This document shows, in pieces, positions 27,409 through 35,434 of a stretch of 64,000 nt of DNA. Location of the stretch: contig NZ_SRRZ01000017.1 in assembly GCF_013179805.1 (NCBI RefSeq), positions 1-64,000 of the forward strand, read 5' to 3'. Numbering within the stretch: position 1 is the first letter of the stretch; each line of letters starts with the position of its first letter. Position numbers and translations under genes: made by a program. The notes beneath the pieces are model-generated. The model ran no database searches. It was not told the origin of the DNA and saw only the letters and a list, made by a program, of their open reading frames with translations. Source of the DNA: Microcoleus asticus IPMA8. GTDB taxonomy: Bacteria; Cyanobacteriota; Cyanobacteriia; Cyanobacteriales; Microcoleaceae.

Positions 27409-28140
27409 ATGTTCAGTGACTTGCAAATTATTTACGAACGCGACCCCGCGGCGCGCAACTGGCTGGAAGTATTATTTTGCTATCCCGGACTGCAAGCACT
27501 TTTTTTGCACCGGATAGCAAACTGGCTTTATTCCGCTGGCCTGCCGTTTGTACCCCGCTTGATTTCCCAACTGAGCCGCTTTTTAACAGGTATTGAGATC
27601 CACCCAGCAGCAAAAATTGGTAGGGGCGTGTTTATCGACCACGGCATGGGGGTGGTAATTGGCGAAACTGCGATCGTTGGAGATTATGCTGTAATTTATC
27701 AAGGAGCGACCATTGGCGGCACGGGTAAAGAAATAGGAAAACGCCATCCAACGCTGGGAGAAAATGTAGTCGTGGGAGCCGGTGCTAAAGTTTTAGGCAA
27801 TATTCAAATTGGCAATAATGTTCGGATTGGTGCGGGTTCGGTAGTGCTGCGGGATGTCCCTAGCGATTGCACAGTTGTGGGAATTCCCGGTCGCATCATC
27901 CCTCGGAAAAAGCAGGTAGAAGATGCTCAAAATTCTCAAGACATACCGGATTTGGAAGCTCAAGCGATTCGAGCTTTGTTCGATAGGATTAAGGATTTAG
28001 AAGACCAGGTTGATTTTTTAAAATCTCAAGTCTCTCCGCTCAAAGCAAATGAATCCGAGCAAAAAGAAGCCGAGAAACATAAGTTATTTATGTCTTCTAA
28101 TTTATTCATTACAGACTTTTTAGACGGTGCAGGAATCTAG
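27409..28140 (+). CDS. cysE: Serine O-acetyltransferase (CysE)
   Basis: CysE makes O-acetylserine from serine and acetyl-CoA, the substrate of CysK. I start at the ATG at 27409 (MFSDLQIIYERDPAARNW), the usual N-terminus; the open frame extends 20 codons further without family sequence. The left-handed beta-helix with hexapeptide repeats is plain: IHPAAKIGRGVFIDHGMGVVIGETAIVGDYAVIYQGATIGG, then IGNNVRIGAGSVVLRDVP. The catalytic histidine is in the DHGMGVVIGET loop. After residue about 190 there is an acidic, coiled tail (RALFDRIKDLEDQVDFLKSQ). CysK is encoded 1.8 kb downstream. Confidence 0.94.
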   Translation: MFSDLQIIYERDPAARNWLEVLFCYPGLQALFLHRIANWLYSAGLPFVPRLISQLSRFLTGIEIHPAAKIGRGVFIDHGMGVVIGETAIVGDYAVIYQGATIGGTGKEIGKRHPTLGENVVVGAGAKVLGNIQIGNNVRIGAGSVVLRDVPSDCTVVGIPGRIIPRKKQVEDAQNSQDIPDLEAQAIRALFDRIKDLEDQVDFLKSQVSPLKANESEQKEAEKHKLFMSSNLFITDFLDGAGI

Positions 28141-28227
28141 TAAAGCTTTAATTTATATAGATTTTTGCCAGCCACACTATCCTGCTGTCATCGGACAAAC
28201 TAACTTTTATTCTTTCAGTAACTGGCT

Positions 28228-28812
28228 ATGACTATTGCTTCTCTTTCCACTAAAACTTTTGATGAAACGAGCCAACATATATTTTCTCGTCGCTCGCACT
28301 TGCCCAACAGAAGCAATGCTCTGTGGCGAATTGAAACTGGAGTAGTGCGAACTGTAACGTGGCTTGAAGATGGCACAATTATCACCTTGGGATTGTGGGG
28401 GCCTGGTGATACGATCGGCAAACCGATATCAAAATGCGATCCTTTTCAAATTGAATGCCTCACTAAAGTCGAAGCAATTTTACTATCTGGCGATCGCTGG
28501 CTAAATAGAGATATTTTGCTCAGTCACATTCAGCAGGCTGAAGATTTTATGGTAATGCGAGGTTACAAAAGAGTTGATTTTATGCTCTATCAACTCTTAA
28601 CTTGGCTGGCTAAGAGGTTTGGTTCCGAGGTAGAGCGAGGACATCTGATCGATATGATTTTAACGCATCAGGACATTGCAGAAATCCTCGGTACAAGTCG
28701 CGTAACTGTCACTCGCACCCTCGGTAATTTTGAGCAGCAAGGCTTAATTAATCGTCTGCCACTCCACCGGATTATTCTGCAACCTTCTGAGGTGTGGCAC
28801 TACGAAATATAA
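28228..28812 (+). CDS. Crp/Fnr-family transcriptional regulator (CysR-like candidate)
   Basis: This 194-residue protein has a shortened cyclic-nucleotide-type beta-barrel (LWRIETGVVRTVTWLEDGTIITLGLWGPGDTIG) and a C-terminal winged helix (LTHQDIAEILGTSRVTVTRTLGNFEQQGLI). The residues that hold cAMP in true Crp are not evident, as in NtcA and CysR. Its place 87 bp after cysE and upstream of an Rrf2-cysK unit suggests a sulfur regulator similar to CysR of Synechococcus; that is inference from context. Expression could be from the cysE transcript or a local promoter. Confidence 0.8.
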   Translation: MTIASLSTKTFDETSQHIFSRRSHLPNRSNALWRIETGVVRTVTWLEDGTIITLGLWGPGDTIGKPISKCDPFQIECLTKVEAILLSGDRWLNRDILLSHIQQAEDFMVMRGYKRVDFMLYQLLTWLAKRFGSEVERGHLIDMILTHQDIAEILGTSRVTVTRTLGNFEQQGLINRLPLHRIILQPSEVWHYEI

Positions 28813-29155
28813 AAGGATATTAACTGTTAATGGTTTACGGTTGCTGATTTAGGTGGTAGGAATGCGGTGCCAAAAAAAATCTTCGCTGACAGTGCGATAT
28901 TCGAGCCAATTCACAGTTCTCTAGAGAATAAATAATTTCGATCGAATGTGCGTTAATTAAATGTTTTCATCGACTCGTCAATAGGTTCAAAAGCGAGTGC
29001 GATCGTCGCCCTTGCTTTTCTCTTTCTCGTGATTTCTTTCTTCTCACTGCCAACAGATGCGATATCTCGCACCTGTTGACTGCCGCCAAGTAGGTGAGTA
29101 TTAATAAACTTAACGATGACACAGCATATATCCGCCTACCTACTTAGCAGTTACT
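28813..29155. other. 343-bp spacer without a recognised gene
   Basis: Downstream end of the Crp-type gene and of the small cysteine protein, which converge here. An inverted repeat AAGTAGGT (about 29089) and ACCTACTT (about 29138), some 40 bp apart, could form a weak terminator. Nothing else is evident. Confidence 0.35.
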
Positions 29156-29389
29156 TTAAGGCGGGGGTATTGCCTGTAAAATAGTTGCTCCCTGCAACAT
29201 TTGAGACTTTCGGGATCTACCCGCTTCTGGGTGTTCCCAAGAGGGTGCAAAGGGCGGAACCAAGAAGGGGCAAGCTTTCCACCCACCCTGTACCGCCACG
29301 CCGAGCATCTGGCAGTTTCCGCCCCTGTGTCCGTGCTGCTCGTAATATCGACAGTGCCGACAGCTTAAACCTACATTTACGTTGCTCAC
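29156..29389 (-). CDS. Small four-cysteine protein conserved in cyanobacteria
   Basis: The most likely start is a GTG at 29389 with GGAG about 8 nt upstream; an ATG at 29431 lies further up in unconserved sequence. The 77-residue product contains GLSCRHCRYYEQHGHRGGNC, then QMLGVAVQGGWKACPFLVPPF and APSWE. The pattern C-x2-C-x-Y-Y ... G-G-x-C ... W-K-A-C is one I recall from conserved hypothetical proteins across cyanobacteria; function is unknown. Four spaced cysteines suggest a Zn or Fe-S site (inference). It is divergent from the Rrf2 gene and shares its promoter region, within a sulfur gene cluster. Confidence 0.72.
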   Translation of the reverse strand: MSNVNVGLSCRHCRYYEQHGHRGGNCQMLGVAVQGGWKACPFLVPPFAPSWEHPEAGRSRKSQMLQGATILQAIPPP

Positions 29390-29499
29390 GGGATTTCTCC
29401 AACCGTTTTTGTAATAAAAAAATACTAACACCTGTACATCTACCGGAATTGTGTACTATGATATAATCTACAATTTAAACTCGATCGCCAGTGGGGAAT

Positions 29500-29937
29500 G
29501 TGGAACTATCTTCTAGAGTAGAATATGCCCTGTTAGCGCTCTTGGAACTGGCGAGCCACCACCCGAAGGATTCGCCCCTAACAGTGAACGAACTTACTGC
29601 TTCTCAAGAGATACCAGAACGCTATCTAGACCAAATTCTTGCCGTGCTGCGGCGTGCAAGTATCGTCCAGAGTTTGCGGGGCGCTAAAGGCGGTTATTTG
29701 CTGGCAAAAGAGCCTTGGCAGATTACTTTGCTAGAGGTGTTTTCGACACTCGAAGGCGACGGCAGCAGCCAGACTCAAAAAGTTTCGGAATCTGTAACAA
29801 TAGAAAAAACTGCGGTGCTAGAAATCTGGCAGGAAGCTCAACAGGCATCTTGGGCTGTTTTGGGCAAATACACATTACAAGATTTGTGCGAACAGCGGGA
29901 TGTTCGCAAACAAGCACATCCCATGTACTACATTTAA
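29500..29937 (+). CDS. Rrf2-family transcriptional regulator (CymR-like type)
   Basis: The product reads VELSSRVEYALLALLELASHH, then a winged helix (LTVNELTASQEIPERYLDQILAVLRRASIVQSLRGAKGGYLLA), an Rrf2 hallmark. The GTG at 29500 matches the family start better than the in-frame GTG at 29491. The three cysteines that bind Fe-S in IscR or NsrR are absent; the only cysteine is in LQDLCEQRD. That makes it CymR-like, the Rrf2 branch that in Bacillus senses O-acetylserine through CysK. It ends 18 bp before cysK and is very likely cotranscribed with it. Confidence 0.85.
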   Translation: MELSSRVEYALLALLELASHHPKDSPLTVNELTASQEIPERYLDQILAVLRRASIVQSLRGAKGGYLLAKEPWQITLLEVFSTLEGDGSSQTQKVSESVTIEKTAVLEIWQEAQQASWAVLGKYTLQDLCEQRDVRKQAHPMYYI

Positions 29938-29955
29938 GGGGAGAGAAATTAAACC

Positions 29956-30936
29956 ATGAGAATTGCTAAGGATGTTACAGGAATAATTGGCAGAACTCCT
30001 TTAGTTCAGCTCAATAAAATTCCCCAAGCCGAAGGAGTAGTTGCTCAAATTGTGGCTAAATTGGAAGGGATGAATCCGGCTGCTTCGGTGAAAGATCGGA
30101 TTGCGGGCAGCATGATTCAGGCGGCAGAAGATGCGGGGTTAATTCAACCGGGGAAAACTATTTTAGTTGAACCGACTTCAGGCAATACAGGAATTGCTTT
30201 GGCAATGATCGCGGCGGCGAAAGGCTACAGTCTGATTTTAACTATGCCGGATACGATGAGTTTAGAGCGCCGATCGATGCTGAAAGCTTACGGAGCTCAG
30301 TTGGAATTGACTCCGGGACATGAAGGGATGTTAAGCGCGATCGCCCGTGCGGAAGAAATTGTAGAAGAAACCCCCGATGCTTTCATGCTGCAACAGTTTC
30401 GCAACCCCGCTAATCCAAAAATTCACCGGGAAACCACGGCCGAGGAAATTTGGGAAGATACAGAAGGTAAAGTAGATTTTTTAGTTGCTGGAGTTGGCAC
30501 CGGCGGCACAATTACTGGAGTTGCTGAGGTAATTAAACAGCGGAAACCGAGTTTTAAGGCGATCGCAGTTGAACCAGCCACCAGCCCCGTCCTTTCTGGA
30601 GGTAAATCTGGTGCTCACAAAATTCAAGGGATTGGTGCAGGATTCATCCCGGAAGTGTTGAAACCAGAGTTAATTGATGAGGTGATCGCAGTTAGCGACG
30701 CAGATGCGATCGCCTACAGTCGCCGACTAGCCAGAGAAGAAGGATTGTTGTCAGGAATCTCAGCAGGCGCGGCTTTATTTGCCGCAATTCAAGTCGGCAA
30801 GCGTCCCGAAAATGCTGGGAAATTGATAGTTTTTGTGCAGCCTTCTTATGGCGAACGCTACCTCAGTACAGTCTTGTTCAAAGACTTAGAATTGCCGACA
30901 GTCAGCGAACTCGAAGCATTAGTCAGCAATTATTAA
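29956..30936 (+). CDS. cysK: Cysteine synthase A (O-acetylserine sulfhydrylase)
   Basis: CysK makes cysteine from O-acetylserine and sulfide. The PLP lysine is Lys46 in NPAASVKDRIA. Other motifs are EPTSGNTGIALA (phosphate and substrate loop), VAGVGTGGTITG (PLP phosphate loop) and QGIGAGFIPEVL. The 326-residue length is normal. Ribosome-binding site GGGGAGAG lies about 7 nt upstream. The gene follows an Rrf2 regulator at 18 bp and cysE is 1.8 kb upstream, so both halves of the cysteine synthase complex are near each other. A MITE-like element follows the stop at about 50 bp. Confidence 0.96.
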   Translation: MRIAKDVTGIIGRTPLVQLNKIPQAEGVVAQIVAKLEGMNPAASVKDRIAGSMIQAAEDAGLIQPGKTILVEPTSGNTGIALAMIAAAKGYSLILTMPDTMSLERRSMLKAYGAQLELTPGHEGMLSAIARAEEIVEETPDAFMLQQFRNPANPKIHRETTAEEIWEDTEGKVDFLVAGVGTGGTITGVAEVIKQRKPSFKAIAVEPATSPVLSGGKSGAHKIQGIGAGFIPEVLKPELIDEVIAVSDADAIAYSRRLAREEGLLSGISAGAALFAAIQVGKRPENAGKLIVFVQPSYGERYLSTVLFKDLELPTVSELEALVSNY

Positions 30937-30983
30937 TACGTAGTAGGGCATTGGTGAAAACTTAACGTCAAACCGACCGTCTC

Positions 30984-31106
30984 TCTTGTTGTATCGAAGT
31001 CTAGATCCCCCCTCACCCCCTTAATCAGAGGGGGGGACAAAATTCTTCTCAAAGTCCCTCTTCTTAAGGGAAATTTAGGGGGATCTAGACTCGGTGATAA
31101 ACAAGA
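30984..31106. mobile_element. MITE-like palindromic element downstream of cysK
   Basis: The ends are inverted repeats of about 28 bp with a few mismatches: TCTTGTTGTATCGAAGTCTA and then GATCCCCC at the left, the complement of TTTAGGGGGATCTAGACTCG at the right. The interior is short, non-coding and itself structured (CCCTCACCCCCTTAATC..GAGGGGGG). Elements of this TCTAGATCCCCCT type are widespread in cyanobacterial genomes. A target duplication is not clear. It lies between cysK (+) and the TauE gene (-), so it may serve both as a terminator. Confidence 0.65.
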
Positions 31107-31163
31107 TATACAAAGGTTTTTATCGGATTGTTGACACCAATGGGCGGGCACTACCCCTACTTT

Positions 31164-31958
31164 TCAGACTTGATACAACTTCCAACTAGCCATCGCCAAC
31201 ATTCCGTAAATCACAAATTTTAGCGGGCGTTGAGGCATAATTTGGCAGAATTTAGCCCCTACCAAAACTCCGGGCACCGAACCCAACCAAATTGGCAATA
31301 CCAAACTCCAGTTTACTGTTCCGAGGCTGAGGTGTCCCAGAGATGTAAACATCAACAAAATTGCCGCCTGGGAAATATCTGTACCCACCAATTTAGAAGT
31401 ATCCAAGCGGAAAAAAGCAATCAGCAACAGTGCAAACATCGAACCGGAAGACACGCTAGTGATTCCCACTATGCAGCCTAAAACTGCTGCCGCACTCACA
31501 GTACAAATACGGCCATAATTAGTATTTAAGTCCCATTTAGGCTGCGGAGGCAATTTAAAATTAGGGAAAAATGTTTTGACCACTAATTGGGTCAGCGATA
31601 AAGCGACAATTAGGGCAATCGCTACTCCGAGAAATCGCAGCAATATGCTGTCTAAGTCTTGACTTCCGCTGGATTTGATGCAGTGTAAAATCCACACGCC
31701 CGTCAGCGAACCGGGCACGCTACCCAAAGCCAGCCACTTAACTACTTGCAAGTCTAGGGTCTTTTGCTGCCAGTGTTTGAAGCCGCCAACAACTTTCATA
31801 AGTGTGGCCGCTACGACATCCGAACTAATAGCAATTGATGCTGGAACCTGGAAGACAAAAATTAACATTGGGGTGATGAGCGACGCTCCGCCAACTCCGG
31901 TCAAACCAACGATAATGCCCACGAAAAAACTGAGAAATGATAGTAATAAGTAGTTCAC
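31164..31958 (-). CDS. TauE/SafE-family membrane permease (sulfite exporter type)
   Basis: I place the start at the GTG at 31958 (VNYLLLSFLSFFVGIIVGLTGVGGASLITP), where family members begin; the open frame upstream adds 29 unconserved residues. The 265-residue product has seven or eight membrane helices. Two hallmark blocks are GLTGVGGASLITPMLIF in the first half and GITSVSSGSMFALLLIAF in the second, arranged as an inverted repeat. The family exports sulfite, sulfoacetate or related anions. Closeness to cysK, cysE and cysA fits a sulfur role but does not prove the substrate. Confidence 0.82.
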   Translation of the reverse strand: MNYLLLSFLSFFVGIIVGLTGVGGASLITPMLIFVFQVPASIAISSDVVAATLMKVVGGFKHWQQKTLDLQVVKWLALGSVPGSLTGVWILHCIKSSGSQDLDSILLRFLGVAIALIVALSLTQLVVKTFFPNFKLPPQPKWDLNTNYGRICTVSAAAVLGCIVGITSVSSGSMFALLLIAFFRLDTSKLVGTDISQAAILLMFTSLGHLSLGTVNWSLVLPIWLGSVPGVLVGAKFCQIMPQRPLKFVIYGMLAMASWKLYQV

Positions 31959-32260
31959 GGTTATGCCCAAAAACTGTGTATTTAAGCGCTGCCAACCAAC
32001 AAATAGATAACTTTCGTGGCTCATGCAACACAGAAACACAGGCAAAATATAACTCGCATTTCAATATTCACCGCTATAAGTTTTGCTTTTCAACGCTTGA
32101 AATTTTCCGTGCGTTCAACTACAAAAATTTTGGTAAAAGTAAGTAAATGCAAACAAATAAACCTACAAAAATTGTAGTATAAAAGCTCCCTGATTTTCTT
32201 AAATTCACCTGTGTAACTGATTGAAAATTCTCGATTAATTTATGGTTTAAATTCTGCTTT

Positions 32261-32764
32261 CTACCTTGAAGTGACGAGCGTCACAGGTAAAGCAGAGCTG
32301 AGGTTAACCGACTGCTGGCTGGAAAACAAATCGGGAGTATCGAGAACATTAAAATGAATTAATGCCACAACGACAATAGTGAAGGCGGTTGAGGAAACTA
32401 AACCCGTCAATAACTCTTTTTTGAGGTTTTTTTCCTTGGTTTTGTCTGCAAAAACATCTACAGCCCCGAATTGCATCAACAGAATTCCCGCAATATTGGA
32501 TAGCCAGTAGCCGACAATTGTGCAAGGAAACAGTAAATCTGGGGAAAGCCCACTACAGATATACCCAAAGGCGTAGGCAATTGGCAGATTGAAAAATATG
32601 TCGTTCCACCAACACAGCGGTGATAGCAAATATCCAATTGCCAGAAGTAGCCCGCCTCTGATTTTTTTAAACCAGACTTCCTTAAAGCCCTTAGCTTGTG
32701 GCAACTGTTGGGTCAGTTGTTTTGCAAGCTGGTACTCTTGAGTGACTTTTTTAGCGTTTTCCAC
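32261..32764 (-). CDS. Conserved integral membrane protein of unknown function
   Basis: This 167-residue protein has a polar, coiled N-terminus (NAKKVTQEYQLAKQLTQQLP). Membrane segments follow around IRGGLLLAIGYLLSPLCWW, NLPIAYAFGYICSG, PCTIVGYWLSNIAGILLM and LVSSTAFTIVVVALIHF. I do not recognise a named family, though the composition is that of a conserved cyanobacterial membrane protein. Its own promoter region (32765-32936) carries a repeated CGATCGA.TTACCGTA motif (about 32780 and 32832). It is first or last of a run of small minus-strand membrane genes, with a 172-bp gap to the next. Confidence 0.7.
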   Translation of the reverse strand: MENAKKVTQEYQLAKQLTQQLPQAKGFKEVWFKKIRGGLLLAIGYLLSPLCWWNDIFFNLPIAYAFGYICSGLSPDLLFPCTIVGYWLSNIAGILLMQFGAVDVFADKTKEKNLKKELLTGLVSSTAFTIVVVALIHFNVLDTPDLFSSQQSVNLSSALPVTLVTSR

Positions 32765-32936
32765 GTTAACAGCTCATAACTCGATCGACTTACCGTAGTT
32801 TAGCATCCCAACAGATCTATGTCTAGTAAGTCGATCGAGTTACCGTATTTTATTGTCGATCGGCTTAATATACTTTGTTTCCGATACAAAAATATCTATC
32901 CGGGAGAGGTTGTTGAGAATGCTGACTGGTGTATGT

Positions 32937-33173
32937 TTAGGCGCCCATTGAGAAATTAAAAGCTTCAGGCAAATGCTTGACTGTTTGCCAAAGATAGGCA
33001 GTGTCGATGCCCCAGTAAAATTGCAGGTAAACGAGCAAAAGCCCGATCGCGACTGTCACGCCCAGCAATTTAGGGAATATTTTCGCGACACTCTCCAGCA
33101 CTGCGAATGCTGCCCAGATAGCAGCAGCTAAGATGATAATGGAAGCGATTGTGGCAACTATATCGCTGTTCAT
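32937..33173 (-). CDS. Small two-helix membrane protein
   Basis: The 78-residue product begins MNSDIVATIASIIILAAAIW and continues with a second hydrophobic stretch (FPKLLGVTVAIGLLLVYLQFYWG). The tail is short and soluble. It begins 19 bp after the DUF202 gene stops on the same strand, with AGGAG before the ATG, so it is probably translated from the same transcript. No named family recognised. Confidence 0.7.
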   Translation of the reverse strand: MNSDIVATIASIIILAAAIWAAFAVLESVAKIFPKLLGVTVAIGLLLVYLQFYWGIDTAYLWQTVKHLPEAFNFSMGA

Positions 33174-33192
33174 GGTTAACTCCTGTTGACAA

Positions 33193-33624
33193 TCAATCGG
33201 GTATTACAGAACTACTTGGGCTGACGGCGGCTGCAAAGATCAAATAAATTACTCCAATCCCCAATAAGCCGACAGCCGAACTGAAGAGGAATATCAACCA
33301 ATCTGACGGTTCGTAGGTATGCTCGTCAATTTGGCGGCGAACGATAAAGTATTTTCCAGTTGAGATTAACACTGTCGCCAAACCTATGAGAGAGAAGATT
33401 AAACCTAACTTCCACCCCATCACCTGGCGGTACTGCACGGGCAGTTGCCCGACGCGAAGTCGGACGATGATGACGCCAAAACCCATGAGTGCGACCGCGG
33501 CCCGCATCCACGATAAAAAGGTGCGTTCGTTTGCCGATCGATCGATCGCCCGCGACAGATTTTGCTGCGTTTGTTTCTCATCATCTACTTGCATCGGTTT
33601 GAACGATAATTGCACGCGCTCCAA
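33193..33624 (-). CDS. DUF202 (YidH-type) membrane protein, copy 1
   Basis: The family pattern is clear: ANERTFLSWMRAAVALMGFGVIIVRLR followed by two more membrane helices (GWKLGLIFSLIGLATVLISTGKYF and WLIFLFSSAVGLLGIGVIYLIF). The protein has 143 residues, within family range. DUF202 proteins have no known biochemical role; they sit in the inner membrane with the N-terminus inside. A paralogue lies 30 bp upstream on the same strand, so the two could form a hetero-oligomer. The acidic loop YEPSDW is shared by both copies as YEPTDR. Confidence 0.85.
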   Translation of the reverse strand: MERVQLSFKPMQVDDEKQTQQNLSRAIDRSANERTFLSWMRAAVALMGFGVIIVRLRVGQLPVQYRQVMGWKLGLIFSLIGLATVLISTGKYFIVRRQIDEHTYEPSDWLIFLFSSAVGLLGIGVIYLIFAAAVSPSSSVIPD

Positions 33625-33654
33625 CTCTTTAAGATTAATATAAAACTAGCGCCA

Positions 33655-34077
33655 TTATTCTGGTGCCATCAAACCTTCTAAGCTAGAAGGAATGGTGAAC
33701 ATATAATAAATTACCCCAGTCCCTAGGATGGCGATCGCGAGGCTGAAAAGAATTACCCAGCGATCGGTAGGTTCATAAGTATCGTAATCGATATCGTGGC
33801 GGACGCCGAAGTAGTGCTTAGTTGATAAGAGCACTGTCAGCAAACCCACTATTGAAAAAAGCAAACCCAACTTCCAACCATTGCCGGGACTTGGCAGCAG
33901 AGGGGGATGGAAGGCGCGAAGGCGCACGATAACTACGCCAAAACCCATCAGCGATATTGCTGTCCGCATCCATGCTAAATAAGTGCGCTCGTTTGCCAAG
34001 TGATCCCGCACCCGCGACGGATTTGGTCGCTTAATCTTTTCTGTATTTACTTTCGTGGATTTCCAATTTAATAGCAT
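33655..34077 (-). CDS. DUF202 (YidH-type) membrane protein, copy 2
   Basis: The start is set at the ATG at 34077 (MLLNWKSTKVN), which has an AAAAGG-type site upstream; an earlier frame start lacks one. The product of about 140 residues contains ANERTYLAWMRTAISLMGFGVVIVRLR and two further helices, with GVIYYMF near the end. It is the tandem partner of the gene at 33193. The 34078-34223 gap before the next gene has a perfect GCCGGGG..CCCCGGC hairpin around 34150. Confidence 0.83.
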   Translation of the reverse strand: MLLNWKSTKVNTEKIKRPNPSRVRDHLANERTYLAWMRTAISLMGFGVVIVRLRAFHPPLLPSPGNGWKLGLLFSIVGLLTVLLSTKHYFGVRHDIDYDTYEPTDRWVILFSLAIAILGTGVIYYMFTIPSSLEGLMAPE

Positions 34078-34223
34078 AGATCGACCTTTTAATATTAACT
34101 CCAAATATGAAGGTAAACCGATATATTTTCGCTGGGACGATTATCCGCCGGGGTTCGATCCCCGGCTGGTTCTTGCGTTGCCACGGGCTTTACACAGCCG
34201 ATCGCATTACAAGTTCACCAAAA

Positions 34224-34901
34224 CTAATCATTTTCCTCAGTAGGTGCGTTGGGAAGTTGCGAATCTATGTAAGCCTGAGTCACGTCAGGAACAAACCAAT
34301 TCGCATCCCCAGGCTGGAAAACTTTAGCAGTAGGAACGTTGAATTCTACAGCCCCCGTATCGGGATTAGCTCTCGCTACAAATTGAGTTCCGTCAACTAT
34401 CTTAACAGCTAGACCGCCAGTCAATTCTTCTGAAGGTTGATCGGTCGTTCTTAAATCGGTTGCATTGACATCGCTGGGTAGAAAAATCCCATCGCAATCC
34501 CATTTATGTTCAGTTGTTTGGCCGTCAGCTAGAAAATACAGGGCATTATCGTAAGAAGAGTCCGCTGCTTTTTTGCCTTTCGGACCGTAGACAGCCAGGG
34601 TTTTCCCTGTCTCGTTGCGGCACTGACCCCAAGGTTTTCCCGTTTCTAAAGTGTATTTTTGAAACTCCAATTGAGAGATTTTTTTGTGGAGTTCTTTAGG
34701 GGTATAATTCTGGGCGCTATCGGGTGAGTCTTTCGCAGCCTTGAGAGTGTTCAGAGCTTCAGTCAGAGCTTCACTCACCTCTATGTAGTCGGGATTGCTC
34801 GCATATCTCGGCGTTTTTGGAGCGTCGGCCCAGGAGGGAGGAACGAATACTAAATTGGCGACCATTACCAAGAGCACTAAAACAAATTTGAACATTTTCA
34901 C
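34224..34901 (-). CDS. Secreted or periplasmic protein of unknown function
   Basis: A clear Sec signal peptide opens the protein (KMFKFVLVLLVMVANLVFVPP) with a likely cleavage after SWADA (about residue 27). The mature part of about 198 residues is soluble and polar and includes YIEVSEALTEALNTLKAAKDS, KPWGQCRNETGKTLAVYGPKG, WDCDGIFLPSDV and WFVPDVTQAYIDSQLP. Two cysteines might form a disulfide. I do not recognise a family. It heads the minus-strand membrane-protein run, separated from it by about 145 bp, with an independent promoter region upstream. Confidence 0.78.
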   Translation of the reverse strand: MKMFKFVLVLLVMVANLVFVPPSWADAPKTPRYASNPDYIEVSEALTEALNTLKAAKDSPDSAQNYTPKELHKKISQLEFQKYTLETGKPWGQCRNETGKTLAVYGPKGKKAADSSYDNALYFLADGQTTEHKWDCDGIFLPSDVNATDLRTTDQPSEELTGGLAVKIVDGTQFVARANPDTGAVEFNVPTAKVFQPGDANWFVPDVTQAYIDSQLPNAPTEEND

Positions 34902-35434
34902 AATTTTTCTCCTTTTCTAGATTGTCAGGTTTTTTCCAACTTTCTGTTTGCTTGCTATTTTAGGACTTAGGCAAAAACCAGATCTCTTTAACTTGTTTGC
35001 CCGATCGACCAAATTTTGCAGAATCGAAAAATCTGGTTTTTTAGCGTTCTACCTATTGTCAAAGCCGAGCTGCGTGGGGTATTGGCGAAGTGTTCGGGCG
35101 ATATTTTAGCGATTCATCCTCAAGTTTTTAGCTTTGTTTGACTCACCACTACAAGATTTATTGATACCACAGGTATCTTGTTGCCTAAGTCGGACAATTA
35201 ACTAGCTCAAAAGATGGTTTCAACTTTCGTGAATACTTGAGGCTAAATTACTTTGAAGCTGCTTTTAGCTTGATTACTCACTTCATCATTAACTTAGCAT
35301 ATTTCTTAATATATTTCAATCGATTTAGCGCTATTTTTAAGCAAATAATTGTTAAGGTGAAAATGATGAGTTAGGACTTATGGTCTGGCAATTTATCTAC
35401 CTATAGAGGGATGCAAATAGCGAAGGGCTAATTA
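34902..35434. other. 533-bp AT-rich spacer, no gene recognised
   Basis: This contains the promoter side of the secreted-protein gene and the 3' side of the CadD gene. AAAAACCAGAT (about 34974) and ATCTGGTTTTTT (about 35030) form a possible distant stem with a T-run. The rest is AT-rich with no coding signal on either strand. Confidence 0.4.

Noticed and set aside
34140..34175. tRNA T-arm-like sequence GCCGGGGTTCGATCCCCGGC
   Set aside because: It is a perfect hairpin with a six-base loop, but no matching acceptor, D-arm or anticodon arm lies at the right distance on either strand.
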